Source of the DNA: Daphnia pulex
Taxonomy: Eukaryota; Arthropoda; Branchiopoda; Diplostraca; Daphniidae
Direction of reading: 5' to 3'
Assembly: GCF_021134715.1 (NCBI RefSeq)
Contig: NC_060023.1
Coordinates: forward strand, 310,001-374,000
DNA: 64,000 nt
Shown here one piece after another: positions 11,018 through 21,240 of this stretch. A program made the position numbers and the translations under genes. How positions within the stretch are numbered: position 1 is the stretch's first letter; each line of letters opens with the position of its first letter. Below the pieces are notes generated by a model that worked only from the letters and a program-made list of their open reading frames with translations, was not told the DNA's origin and did not search any database.

Positions 11018-11858
11018 TTAACATTTATCCGGCGACGTGAACTCATTCGGAGTAATGACTCTCAAATCATACTTGCCTTTGACACCCATGCGATATGTAT
11101 TGGATCCACCATGGTCCCAGGTGACGGATATCCAACCGTTGACTAAGTCGCTCGTCACGGTGCCTCCCTGTCTCTCAGTCGAATTTCCTGCAGTGTCTTG
11201 GTCGGCCCACATCCAGTCAACTCCACGAACAACCCGAGCCCCTGGCCCCAGACGTTGAAGCTTCACACTGGTCTCTGGGGCGACAGCAACCGCCTGCTGT
11301 CGACTTTGGTTAATCACAATTTGAAGCATAACTTCTTCCAAAGCTTCTTGGTTTTTCCTTGTTTCCATCTCTATATAACTCATGGCTAGAGCAGCCTTCA
11401 GTTGGACATCCTCCTCTTCTGGCTCCCTAAAATAATAGCACATTGAAAGAAGGATGCTAAAACTTGATCTTGCCCTTAGCACAAATGGATCTTACACTGG
11501 TTTTGCAACATTCAGCACGGGTTTTGATCGGTTGATAAGTTTGAGCATTTGTAAGGCATAAGAATTGTTGGGTAGAATCCATTCTCCTTGTTCACTGGGG
11601 TCCTTGGAAGTAATTTTGCGACAAAAGGGGCACGGAATAGTGTTATCTTGACGAATGTCCTTTAGTCATAAAATTGAGAATTACAAAATAATTATTTCGA
11701 AATAACTTATCAGTAGATTGTCCATGTCTTACTTGAAGGCACTCGCAGCAAACGGTGTGTGCACATTGGAGGAATTTCGGTTTCCTTTTGACTTCGTCGT
11801 ATTCGCACAAGCAAACTCCACAAGTCACGAAGTCTTCCAATTCATTTTCACTGGCCAT
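11018..11858 (-). CDS. RING - UIM - MIB/HERC2 domain protein
   Basis: Exons 11733-11858, 11496-11659 and 11018-11426 give 232 residues. The first two exons are the family RING (C13, C16, C32, H34, C37, C40, C52, C55) with [10 protein letters not shown]. The third exon is unlike any neighbour. Residues 100-116 ([17 protein letters not shown]) fit the ubiquitin-interacting motif pattern of acidic run, L-x-x-A-L-x-x-S-x-x-E. Residues about 155-220 match the MIB/HERC2 domain known from Mind bomb and HERC2 ligases: [42 protein letters not shown] proteins catalyse ubiquitin transfer, UIMs bind ubiquitin, and MIB/HERC2 domains bind protein partners. No coiled-coil C-terminal module is present. It appears to be a chimera made by replacing exon 3 of the RING family. 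Confidence 0.85.
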
Positions 11859-12322
11859 TTCAATTATGGTCAACATTCGACTGCGATCGTTTTCAATAGC
11901 ACACTAGTACGCGCTTTTATCAGCTGCAGCGGCGGTGATGTTAGACAAGCGACTGTATAGGCGTGAACCTGCAGCACTAAACGTTAACACTTATCTTTCT
12001 GATTAGCTACCACATAATGCTGCATAATCTAACATACGGCAATCACTTCATAACTCACAGTTCAAGCCAGGAAAAATTTAAGAAGTTGCGGTTAGTATAG
12101 GATATTCTAAAGAAATCTGTGTCTGCATGATCTGTATGACAGTTTGTATATAATAGACAAATAACAATGGTTTAAAAACGCATAACATTTCATCATATTA
12201 TGTTGAAAAAGATCTACCAAAAGGAACTGTTTTATTAGTAATAACGAAATTTAAAAACTCACTCTTGGTACACTACGTAAATCATTTTTCTTTAAGTCAT
12301 ACAAAACGAACGCCTTTTGAAA
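11859..12322. other. Intergenic with GATA/E-box element of the RING-MIB gene
   Basis: CAGCTGATAAAA (minus strand, about 11915-11926) lies 57-68 bases above the start at 11858, the same distance as in the two leftmost RING genes. The remainder is AT-rich with nothing else seen. Confidence 0.4.
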
Positions 12323-13533
12323 TTATCTGGATTCCAATGTAAAAGTATACTTTGTTCTTGCTGACTTGCAAACCCTGCTCAATTGTTCCAGCACATCATA
12401 ACAACTAACGTGGCCAATGAGCTCGCAGTCGTTCGATACGTTTTCGGGCAGGTTATCGCGTTCTATGAACGTTTCGTTATCTTCCAGTATGAAGACGAAG
12501 CTCCATTCCGTAACTTTATTGCCCGAAGAATAAATCGAAGTTATACCGACCTCTCCGTAATCGCAAGCCTGTTCCACGGAGAAGTTGTTGATGTCACTTG
12601 AGTCAGGCAGAAATTGTGAGTTCTCATTCGACAGTAAAACAAAAACTCCTGGCATGGCCTGTCGTATTAAATATAACAAGATTTAAAGCTGCTTTATAAC
12701 AAGTTGTTTGAATAAAAAACCTGTGTTACCTTGTCAACAGTGCTGTTAAAATTTATAGGAGACTTGTAACAAAATTCACCCAACTTTTTAAGAAAATGTG
12801 TGGTAGCACGTGATATGTTAGGACTTATGTGAATCTCCCCTTTTGGCTGACCAGACTTATAAACTCTGAGTATGAAAACAGAACTGTCCTTCAAGACAAA
12901 ATTGTCTTTTAATTCCATCAGAGAAACCATTTGCGTCAATTTAAAATCATTTTCTTCCTGAAGTTTCTTTACTTCTTCTTCCGCTGCTTGGATGGATTTC
13001 ATAACGGCTCCCAACTGCTTGTGAGCCTCTTTTTGCTTTTCAATGGCAGTGGCCAATTGATTAATTCCTGCATCAGACTTGATTCCTGATCCACAAGTTG
13101 GGCAAACACTGGGACCTCTGGTGTTTTTTGTATGGTTATCAAGATTTTGCATATACATTACACCTGTTGAATCTTGAATGTTAATACTTACAGAACCTTC
13201 TTGTCGATGGGTTTATTCCCTTTCTGTTTTCCAAATTTCAGCATGTGAAGGACATAAACATTGTTGGGCAACTTGGAAGCATCAGCCACGTAGAAGTTTT
13301 CGCGACAAAATGGACAGGATACTGTTGCATTTTTAATAATTTTCTATTGTTTCAACAATATAGTAAGTTGTTTTATAAGGGCAAGGAAACGATTATTTTA
13401 CCCTTAGACACAAAAGGCAGACTGTATGGCGTGCAGAGCATTGAAGAAATTTTGGTATCCTATTTATATCGTCAAATTCACATAAACAAACACCACATGT
13501 TATAAAATCTTTTAAGTCGTTGGCTGTCGCCAT
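12323..13533 (-). CDS. Short RING/coiled-coil paralog lacking the middle module
   Basis: Exons 13402-13533, 13192-13343, about 12730-13108 and 12323-12658 give about 332 residues. RING exon: [22 protein letters not shown]; note the extra residues between C and H. Exon 2 has VSCPFCREN and LPNNVYVLHML. Exon 3 opens with a VCPTCGSG motif, then a coiled coil, then directly VFILRVYKSGQ-KGEIHISP and KKLGEFCYKSP. The last exon has FVLLSN, EWSFVFILED and ends TLESR. The start of exon 3 is uncertain: the strong-looking acceptor at about 13168 gives a stop, so I used a CCCAG site that restores phase. The middle module is missing, as in the gene at 2867-4120. Confidence 0.7.
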
Positions 13534-14222
13534 TTCGTAACTCGCAAGATAGAAACTGACGTTATCTAAATTTCTATCTAAACAAACCAATGCTCCAATT
13601 CAAACAGCTGATTTATTTTTCCCTAAACTCCAAAAAAAGGACTAACGGGAATCTGGTGAACTAAGCCGAGCAGGAAGCCGGGAAATACAAATTTGAGTTT
13701 TTTCTTCAGTAGGCTATGTATCTAAAAATGCTGGAATCCTCTTAGGTTGCGAAGTTAAAAAAAAAATTAAATATACATGCTGGCCTGATCCCCTTGGGTT
13801 ACGCCACGCCACACTTTCCTTTAGCTTAAACTGTAGTAATATTTTGGGCGTAAAATAGAGTGATAATTAATTATATCGTGAGGTGGCGGGCTCCGCCTCT
13901 CCTCATCTCTCTAGCGGTTGGCGAAAATTCCAAATATTTTGACTAGGAAAATGTCGTCATCAAGTTCTAGGCTGCATTAGTCATTTCTTTGTTTTCCTTA
14001 TCAGCAGGTTTCTACAAGGGAGACCTGTGGGGAAGTGCCGATGTATAAAGTCTCGTGTTTTATCAGTTTAGCTGAATCACATGCCACGCTACGGCCAATG
14101 TGCTTATCAGTAGTATATGGATTTCAAAAGACTGCACACTGCATTCAACTGTGCAGTTTAGTGATGGCTGTTACAGCATTACCTCCCCAGTTACCTGTGG
14201 TTTGATTTCCTTCTTTCCCATT
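13534..14222. other. Intergenic region between divergent RING and CD20-like genes
   Basis: Holds a TATAAAG at about 14043 and TTATCAG at about 14060, both possible promoter parts for the plus-strand gene at 14223, and a GC-rich patch near 13882 (GGTGGCGGGCTCCGCC). No gene seen. Confidence 0.4.
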
Positions 14223-14788
14223 ATGGAAAAAGCACTTGCCATAACTAACGTGGTCTTTGGAGTTGTTACCTTTTGTTTCCACGATCCTGAATCGGCTACT
14301 TTAGGCATTTGCGGAGGAATTTACCTGATGGTGTTTGGCCTTCTTCTCATTAGTTCAAAGTCAGTTTCATCTATAAATTTAACCTAGTAAAACTTTAGAT
14401 TGATAGACCATATGTTATTTGTTTAGGTTGAAAAATAAAGTCATTATCATAGGACTGGGAGTAAAAGCAACGTTCATTGGTATCGCATTAATCAGCCTTT
14501 ATACCAAGAGTTTCGACAGCTATCAAGGATTACTCGACAATTGTCAATTAATAGCTACTGTTATTTATGGATTAAAACAATGTAAGCTAAGCCAATTTTT
14601 ACAACCACGATTCATTCTTTCCATTCAGCCAAAATTACCTTTGTTTTTATGCAGGTGATAGAATTGCCTGGGATCCAATCATGGCCGTTCTCGGCCTTCT
14701 AATTATCGTTGTCAACTCATTCTTGGCCGTGATTACTTATATCTCAAAGAGTAATTCAAATTCAAAGACAATCGTTGGATTGGATTGA
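14223..14788 (+). CDS. Four-pass membrane protein, CD20/MS4A-like
   Basis: Exons 14223-14359, 14427-14581 and 14655-14788 give 141 residues. Four hydrophobic segments are visible: MEKALAITNVVFGVVTF, GGIYLMVFGLLLIS, VIIIGLGVKATFIGIALISLY and MAVLGLLIIVVNSFLAVI. The GICGGIYL-type motif in segment 2 and the Cys just before segment 4 (QC-DRIAWD) match the three paralogs at 17609, 61311 and 62912. The pattern resembles CD20/MS4A-type tetraspans, which act at the plasma membrane as channel modulators or receptor partners; that family call is tentative. Unlike the paralogs it lacks intron 1 and about ten residues between segments 1 and 2. Confidence 0.7.
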
Positions 14789-15166
14789 AAATTTAAAAAT
14801 GTTAGTGTTGGAAAAAACAAATTCTTTTTAGGTTGCAATTCTAATATTTCTCTTGATTTGATTATTACACGTTCTGATTTCCTAATTATTTGGTGTTTGA
14901 TTTTACCTTAGCATATTTGAGATGAGTCCGTGCATGATGCCCTCTAGCGGAAAGCGCTAAAAATGTAACTTTCAAAAGTCTTGCCAAATCGTGACTAGTT
15001 AAAAAATTCCGATTTCAAACACGTTCAAACGATAAAAGTCTTTGTTAAGGTTACATCATTGTCTTGATTTTAAAAAATAAACATGAAGGAATGGATAACA
15101 TCTAGTTAAACAACCTTTCTTGGCACACACCTTTCCGGGGAAAAACAAAACGATTGATTGTTGATT
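14789..15166. other. Intergenic with a CTCF-like core
   Basis: At 14938-14950 the minus strand reads CCGCTAGAGGGCA, a good match to the CTCF core. It lies between the convergent ends of the CD20-like gene and the next RING gene. Nothing else was seen. Confidence 0.4.
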
Positions 15167-16990
15167 TCAACGCGATTCCAAGGTGAAAGTGTAGCCACTT
15201 CTCTGGTATTTTGTCGTCCAGCTGAGCGCTTCAATAGCTTCAATACCTTGTGTAACTTGGCCGATGAAATAGACGGGCTGGATGGTTTTCAAGTGCATAT
15301 CGTTCCTTTTGTTTTCAAAGTACTGCAGAGGGAAAACCAAATTCCAACCTCCCAGATCGCCGTACTCGTCCACCCACAACGATATTCCGGCTTCCATGTA
15401 ATGGCGGGTGAGCGGTAAGCTAGACAAGTCATCATAGGAGAAGTCTGCCATGTCCTCGAACGCTGGGACAAGCAGAAACACGCCAGGAACAGTCTAAAAT
15501 TTAAAAAGAGAACGAGCGTTACGGAATTGGAAATATTTTGATGTTGCAACTATTAGACTCACTTTTTCAATCAGGTTGCTGAATTGTTTGGGAGTTCGGA
15601 AGCAGATTTTCCCCAGTTTCTGGATAAATTGGGAATTGCAGCTCGGAGATAATTTGATGTGGACAGAGCCCTTAAACGTACCGTGTCGCCGTACAGTCAT
15701 AATTAAAGTTGCTTTGTTGAGATCAAATTTTTCGATAGGGCTGTTCAAACTAATCACTGAGCTAGGATTGGTAGTCGTCACTGACGGACTCGTTTCTTCA
15801 AATTTCTTGGTCACAGAAAGGTTGTGGTCGGGAGGCTCATCAGCAGTAACATCGGATGTAGTTTGTTTGTTAAGCTTTGCGCCCCTCTTCTGAATGGAAA
15901 AGACGATGTGAGAGAGAAGCAGGAAATCGCGTTTGGTCGGGGACAGGTTGGTGTCGCTTGGCCAGTACGTGGTGAAACCCTTTTCCAGCCAGTCAAAGGT
16001 AGGAATGGTCTGATTTCTGGGGTCAGTAAGCCACACAGAAATTTTACTCTTTTTCTGGTATTGAAGAGTTTTGGCCACGGCGACGGCATCGGCTAATTTG
16101 CTCTCGCATGACAGTAGTGATTTCTTCATTTTCTCTTTGAGAGTATCGAAACTATCTTGTGGATTGGAATCGTCGACTAGAGATATCAATTCTGATAAAA
16201 GTGGGTCTTCATCTTGTGGTATTTCAGGGTTGAGAGGTTGATGTAAACAAGGACTACTTGCTTCCAACTCAGAAATCATTTCGACTAGGAGAATATTGTT
16301 TGTCTCTTCTTGTAGGTTGACTTCATGCAGGACTAGTTTTAAACATTGAGATAATTGATCCAAATGAGTCTGAACTTCTTTCCTCTTTTCGATAGCCAAA
16401 GCCAATTTTGTTTGTCCCTGGTCTCTCATTTTCTTGATATCATCTCTGAGTTTCAACAACGACTCAAAATTCTTGATTGTTTTTGCTGTCACATCAATGA
16501 TTGAGTGAACTGAACATCCCTGTTTAGCCAATGCTCCACAAGTGAGACACCATGTAGGTTTCCTATTGAAAATTGAAGGTCAACAAAACTTGTAAATTCA
16601 TGAAACAGAAAATTTGATTTTTGTACCCGTTTGTTGAATCAGGTTTACTTGCTGGGGTTTCTGGGCTTTTCTCTGAAAATTTGAGCATGTGAAGTGCATA
16701 AGAATTGTTTGGAAGACTTGAGACGTCATCCTGGTGAGAAAACTCTTTACGACAGAGTGGGCAACTAATGACAAACTCCTTGTGTATCTCCTACAGAAAG
16801 ACGGTATGGATCACTTATTCAAGAGTAATGTAAACAAAACATTATTTACCTTTAAACATTTAAGACAAAGTGTGTGAGCACACGGTAGGAACTTTGGTTT
16901 CCTGGTTTCAGCATCAAATTCACACAGGCAAATACTACAGGTAACGAAACTCTCAGTTTCCTCTGAATAAGTGCAAGCTGCAGCAGCCAT
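15167..16990 (-). CDS. TRIM-like RING/coiled-coil protein, divergent long form
   Basis: Exons 16850-16990, 16627-16790, 15563-16562 and 15167-15493 give 543 residues. RING: C18, C21, C37, H39, C42, C45, C57, C60 (ISCPLC). A Cys/His segment WCLTCG, then KQGCSVH, follows in the B-box position. The coiled coil reads KTIKNFESLLKLRDD onward. The middle module (IPTFDWLEKGF, LLLSHIVFSIQKRG) and C-terminal module (VHIKLSPS, KLGKICFRTPKQF, then GVFLLVP, GGWNLVF, TLESR) are the most diverged of the set. Its closest relative is the gene at 59364-60528, which stops where this one continues. It is divergent with the CD20-like gene at 17609, sharing a 619-base upstream region. Confidence 0.85.
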
Positions 16991-17608
16991 TTCTCGAGTG
17001 ATAAAGTGGAACGGACGTTAAAAGTATATATTGTTTACAGAGCGATATGTCTCATGGTGATAACAATCAGAAAATGAGGCATGTGTGGGCAAAACGTTGA
17101 AATTGCCGCGGGCTTTGAGATACCAAGAATAACAGTGCAAGTGTTCGAACAGATGGCGCTGGTAATTAGGGCACTAATAAATAGGACATCATTTACGTCA
17201 TTGACTCATCGTAATTTGAATTTTTAGGGCATTTTTACGTGTGGCAAACTACGCATTTTTCATTCAGACCAGAATCACTTTTAAGAAATGTAATAAAAGT
17301 TGCGCTAAAATGTCGCAAGACTGGCTGGCTGGCTGCCCATAAAATTTACTTGTGAAATCACGAAAATACTAGCATATAGTAAAGCTTACAAATAGTCAAA
17401 ACCACGCTCTATCATCAAAGGCGGCTAATATCTTAATTCACTATTGCCTTCTACTCATTAAACGAAACGTTATCAACACCTTTGGTGCAGGTATAAATGA
17501 GAGCTTCGTGGCATCGCTAGATTTAATTACAGACATCATCGCTTGCACTAACCACATCCAAACCTGATATTCTAAACAACTAAAGTTTATTTTGTAATCG
17601 TCCTCAAA
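16991..17608. other. Shared upstream region of divergent RING / CD20-like pair
   Basis: Contains a TATAAAT at 17492-17498 for the plus-strand gene, a GATAAC (minus-strand GTTATC) near 17058 for the RING gene, and an AGATGGCGC core near 17150. Compare the equivalent region 60529-61310. Confidence 0.5.
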
Positions 17609-18305
17609 ATGGCGAGTTCGGTTTTCACTTTTGGAAATAGTTTTCTAGGAATTTTCGCTTTCATTTTACAGGTAAAAAATTTAACGAAATTATCACGACT
17701 GAATATCCGATGTTACGAATATTTTGTTCAAATCTATTTAACATATCTTTTTTTTTTTTAAATTGCAAAATGCGTTTAGATTGTGGCATTGATTGTTTCC
17801 GGTGCGCAGTGGATACCTGATTTGGTGAGTACTGGAATTTGGGGAGGAATCTTTCTCATCTTTAACAGCTTCGTGATCGCGAAAAAAAAATGGTTTATAA
17901 CTAAATTCGTTTCTATTATCGACGCATTAAGTCAACCAAAAAATTATGTTATCATCACAGGAAGAGCTCTGAACCCAACAAGTTTTGGCAATTTACGCCA
18001 TTTTAATTGGCCTCACCTTAATTGGGATGAACTCGTGGAGCATCAGTGCGTACCAACCCTTTATCGCCGATTGCCAACGGGTTCAATTCGCTAGAATCTC
18101 TTTGTGTGAGTTTTTATTTTTTAAATAAATTCAAACGAAATCATCTTTCTGGTTAATTTTAAAAATTAACTTTTGTTTTTGTTACTGTCGGCATATAGGT
18201 GGTCGAGTGGCTATCGATTCCTTGTTGATTTTGACCGGTATTTTTACTGTCCTACTTAACGTATGGATTTACAGTGAGGCTTCATCTTTGATTGTTGGAA
18301 GCTAA
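17609..18305 (+). CDS. CD20/MS4A-like four-pass membrane gene with a frame break
   Basis: Exon layout matches the paralogs: 17609-17671 (MASSVFTFGNSFLGIFAFILQ), 17780-17892 (GIWGGIFLIFNSFVI), 17961-18105 and 18199-18305. The last two exons encode AIYAILIGLTLIGMNSWSI and VAIDSLLILTGIFTVLLNVW, clear homologs of the others. The phase of exon 2 does not lead into the homologous frame of exon 3: between 17961 and about 17983 the reading frame is off by one, giving either an early TGA or a stop near 18000. Changing the length of the A9 run at the end of exon 2 would not fix this. It is either a recent pseudogene, a polymorphic null, or a sequence error. Confidence 0.55.
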
Positions 18306-19015
18306 ATATTCCGTTTTAGCAGAAATAGTATAGCCCCTGCAATGAAATTATAGCTGCAATCATTCTAAAGGAAAAATACAAAATTTGAGTCATACTTCCT
18401 TTATGGTTTGATTACTCACAAGTGACCACATGGGGTTTAATGGTCTTACTCTGGTGTGACATTCCTCGAATAATTCCTACAACTGAATAAGATACACGTG
18501 TGAGTTGTAGGCCATTCACTCAATTATGACTTATCTCTGAAATGATGCCATTTACCACTAAATGGGTTTATTATTCACATCCTTTAAACGTATGGTAAGC
18601 AGGTTATAACCATTATTACAGCTAATAAAAATTCAAATTCAAATTTGCAGAGTATAAAAAAAGGACTCACCAAGTAAACATGCGATGAAGATTAAAACAT
18701 CCGGAGCCAGGTGCTAAACTGGGCGCCGTTGGGACCCTGAACGAACGAAGGTCAAAGAAGCATTAGTGGCATCCAACGATTCCATTATTTCAACGTTTCA
18801 ACCTTTTGCTTTTAGTGATCGCTCCTGTTTCGTCATTCAAGTGCTGCGTGATTACGTTACAAAGCTGTTCAATATTTAAAAATTGCTTACAAAATCAACT
18901 GGCTGCCATATAAATACGACGCCGGAGTCGAGTTGAATCTATCCGTCCTCTGCTCTCTGCTGTTCCAGTCACGTTCCAGTCGTCTAATAATTCCCCAAAA
19001 TAAAGAAAATTTAAA
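18306..19015. other. Intergenic with promoter of the Cys/His/Pro-rich gene
   Basis: TATAAATA at about 18910 lies roughly 105 bases before the ATG at 19016. The rest shows nothing recognisable. Confidence 0.45.
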
Positions 19016-19653
19016 ATGAAGGTAGTATTACATCTAATTCAATACATTTGAACACTTTTCAACACATTTGAAATTCATGATTTGGCTTTAGGGACTGTCA
19101 ATCTTGGCTCTGGTGATCGTTGGCATCGCCTGCGTGGTGGCCCAAGAAGACTCCAATGACGTAACTTTAATTTGAATTTGTGGGGTCTTGTTATTAGGAA
19201 TAAATATAACTATGATTAATATTTGAAAAGCAGGGGTCGGTGTTGGACTTTGCAGCGGACGAAACGGCCATGGCCGACGATAGAAACACCGGCGACCTTA
19301 TTATCAACTGCCGGAATTGCCACCCTCATTGTCATCCCAGTTGTGTGAAACCTCCTCATCATCATTACAACCATCACCATCGTCCTTATTCGCATCAATG
19401 CCCCAGCTGCCCACCCAGACCGACTTGCCCCATTCTCACCTGCCGGCCTATACTCCCTTGCCCCGTACCCACTTGCCCTCCTCATCATTGCCCACTCTGT
19501 CCTATTTGCCCAACCAAACCAACATGCCCAACTTGCCCTACCAAACCTCCTTGTCCTACCAAATGCCCGACTAAACCACCCCACTGCCTCAAACCTCATC
19601 CCACTCTGATCGGAGTCTGCCTGGATGTGGATTTGGGCATCGCTGGCAAGTAA
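19016..19653 (+). CDS. Secreted Cys/His/Pro-rich protein
   Basis: Exons 19016-19021 (MK), 19092-19160 and 19234-19653 give 164 residues. A signal peptide (GLSILALVIVGIACVVA) is followed by an acidic linker and then, from about residue 50, a low-complexity domain rich in Cys, Pro and His: CRNCHPHCHPSC, HHHYNHHHRPYSH, then repeats of the type CPTKPPCPTKC. It ends in a hydrophobic tail LIGVCLDVDLGIAG. Repeated C-P-x-C units with His clusters suggest metal binding or a disulphide-linked extracellular matrix or cuticle-like role, which is inference. The tail resembles that of the gene at 21241-21861. Polyadenylation signal AATAAA near 19884. Confidence 0.7.
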
Positions 19654-20430
19654 AAAGGAGGATGGAAGACGACCAAAACGAATCCAGCATGTTCCAGCGA
19701 CAATGACCATGGCAAATTTTATAACGTTTACTGTAGCAGAACTAACATTAGATGCTTCTCTTTTTAATTATTCTTTTTTCTTGTTATTAGTGTTCTGGTC
19801 TCTGTGGGTTTTTCATGTCGGTCTATTGGGGACTATCTTTAGTTAACTCGAGTGTGATGTGTTTGATACCCTACCGAAAAGGCAATAAAATGACTGACGG
19901 ATAGTAAATCATTTTTCGTGATTTTATTCACTCATCATTCAAGCGATGCATTGGATTTTGGAATTTTTTTTTAAATTAAATCCTTTACCCCATCTAAACA
20001 GCCCACCGATGATGACAATAGTGTTCGAACTTGAAAAATAAATCTGAGCCACTAAAAACTTTGACGTCCGATTTTAGGAAAAATAAAATAAAAAAATTTT
20101 GAACTTGGACGTGACATTTTGGCATGTTATAGGCGACAAAGTGTTTGGACGCTGCTCAAATAGAATTTCTTTCGCCCGTTAGGTAACAATAAAAAGCATA
20201 TCCAGCGACTGACCCTTGAAGGAACAAAAGGGTAATAATAGGAATTAATTCTTAACTAGGGCGATCTTAGCCAATAATCAAACACGCGTCAGAAAACAAC
20301 AAGGCTCTTGTCTGAAAATAATTCCTGTCAAGCCCTTGATTATCCAACACCATGTAAGACACAAAATCGGACAGATGAAAAAGCACCGCTGTCTCTTACA
20401 GTTGACAATCTCAGTGCACGAATAACCAAC
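19654..20430. other. Intergenic, 3' flank
   Basis: Contains the likely polyadenylation signal of the upstream gene near 19884. No gene seen. Confidence 0.4.
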
Positions 20431-20545
20431 ATGCAGGTAAAAATATTCCCTTATTCATCTAATCAAAGATAAAATTGGATTCCGGCAGAAATATTTAATT
20501 GCTAACGCCAAAAAGGGGGAGAAGAAAAAAAAAAAAAAAAAATCA
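20431..20545 (+). pseudogene. Orphan copy of the first exon of the PAN-like gene
   Basis: AACCAACATGCAGGTAAAA at about 20424 closely matches CGCCAACATGCAGGTAAAA at the real gene (21235-21253), and the upstream leader is also similar (ACAATCTCAGTGCACGAA against ACAGTCTCACACAGCCGAA). After the donor, a CAG acceptor near 20490 opens a frame KYLIANAKKGE that soon runs into an A-rich tract (20525-20542). It looks like a decayed duplicate of promoter plus exon 1, though a non-coding or alternative first exon cannot be ruled out. Confidence 0.4.
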
Positions 20546-21240
20546 GGTGTGGACTAAAGTCGCAATACACGACGAGCAAAGGATATCTTATGAAACATCA
20601 CGCCATCATCATTAGACACTCTTGTCCTTATTTCAATTGACATAATCGCGCTGACTTTAAACGACTTTAAAAGAGATTTTGAAATATTTAAAAGATAAAT
20701 AGGAAATCATTAAATTAATATTTCCAAATTGTTATTCCTTGGCACTATCTACGAAATTTAATTGTTCCAGAAAAAGAAAAACAATGCTGAGATTTCGATG
20801 GCTAAATTCTGACAAAATTTCAATTAGCTTATCTTTAAAACTAAAATTGCGTAACCTAATAAAAAAAAGGATCACGTTCAAAAACCTGCGTTCTTTTATA
20901 GATTCCACCATCTGACTGAAGCCGAGTAATTGCACATGATAACGAAATGGCTGACATCCTTGAGAGCCTCTTATAAGCAGCGAGTATGTGGCACAATGCA
21001 GTTGACTTATACGTACGGGGATGGCTGCAAGACTCGGTTGAAACGATTAGCCAAGGCCGGACTGCGGTGTTTCACCAGCAATTCAAATCAGAATTGATTC
21101 CAATCGACAAATGACGACATAACGCGTTGACTGAAATCGATTTAAGCTCTGGTGCATCTGATCGATCCTTTCAAGAGGTATAAATAGAAACTCGTCGACC
21201 GTTTAGAAAAACAGTCTCACACAGCCGAACAATCGCCAAC
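20546..21240. other. Intergenic with promoter of the PAN-like gene
   Basis: AT-rich. A TATAAATA box at 21179-21186 lies about 55 bases before the ATG. No other feature seen. Confidence 0.45.
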
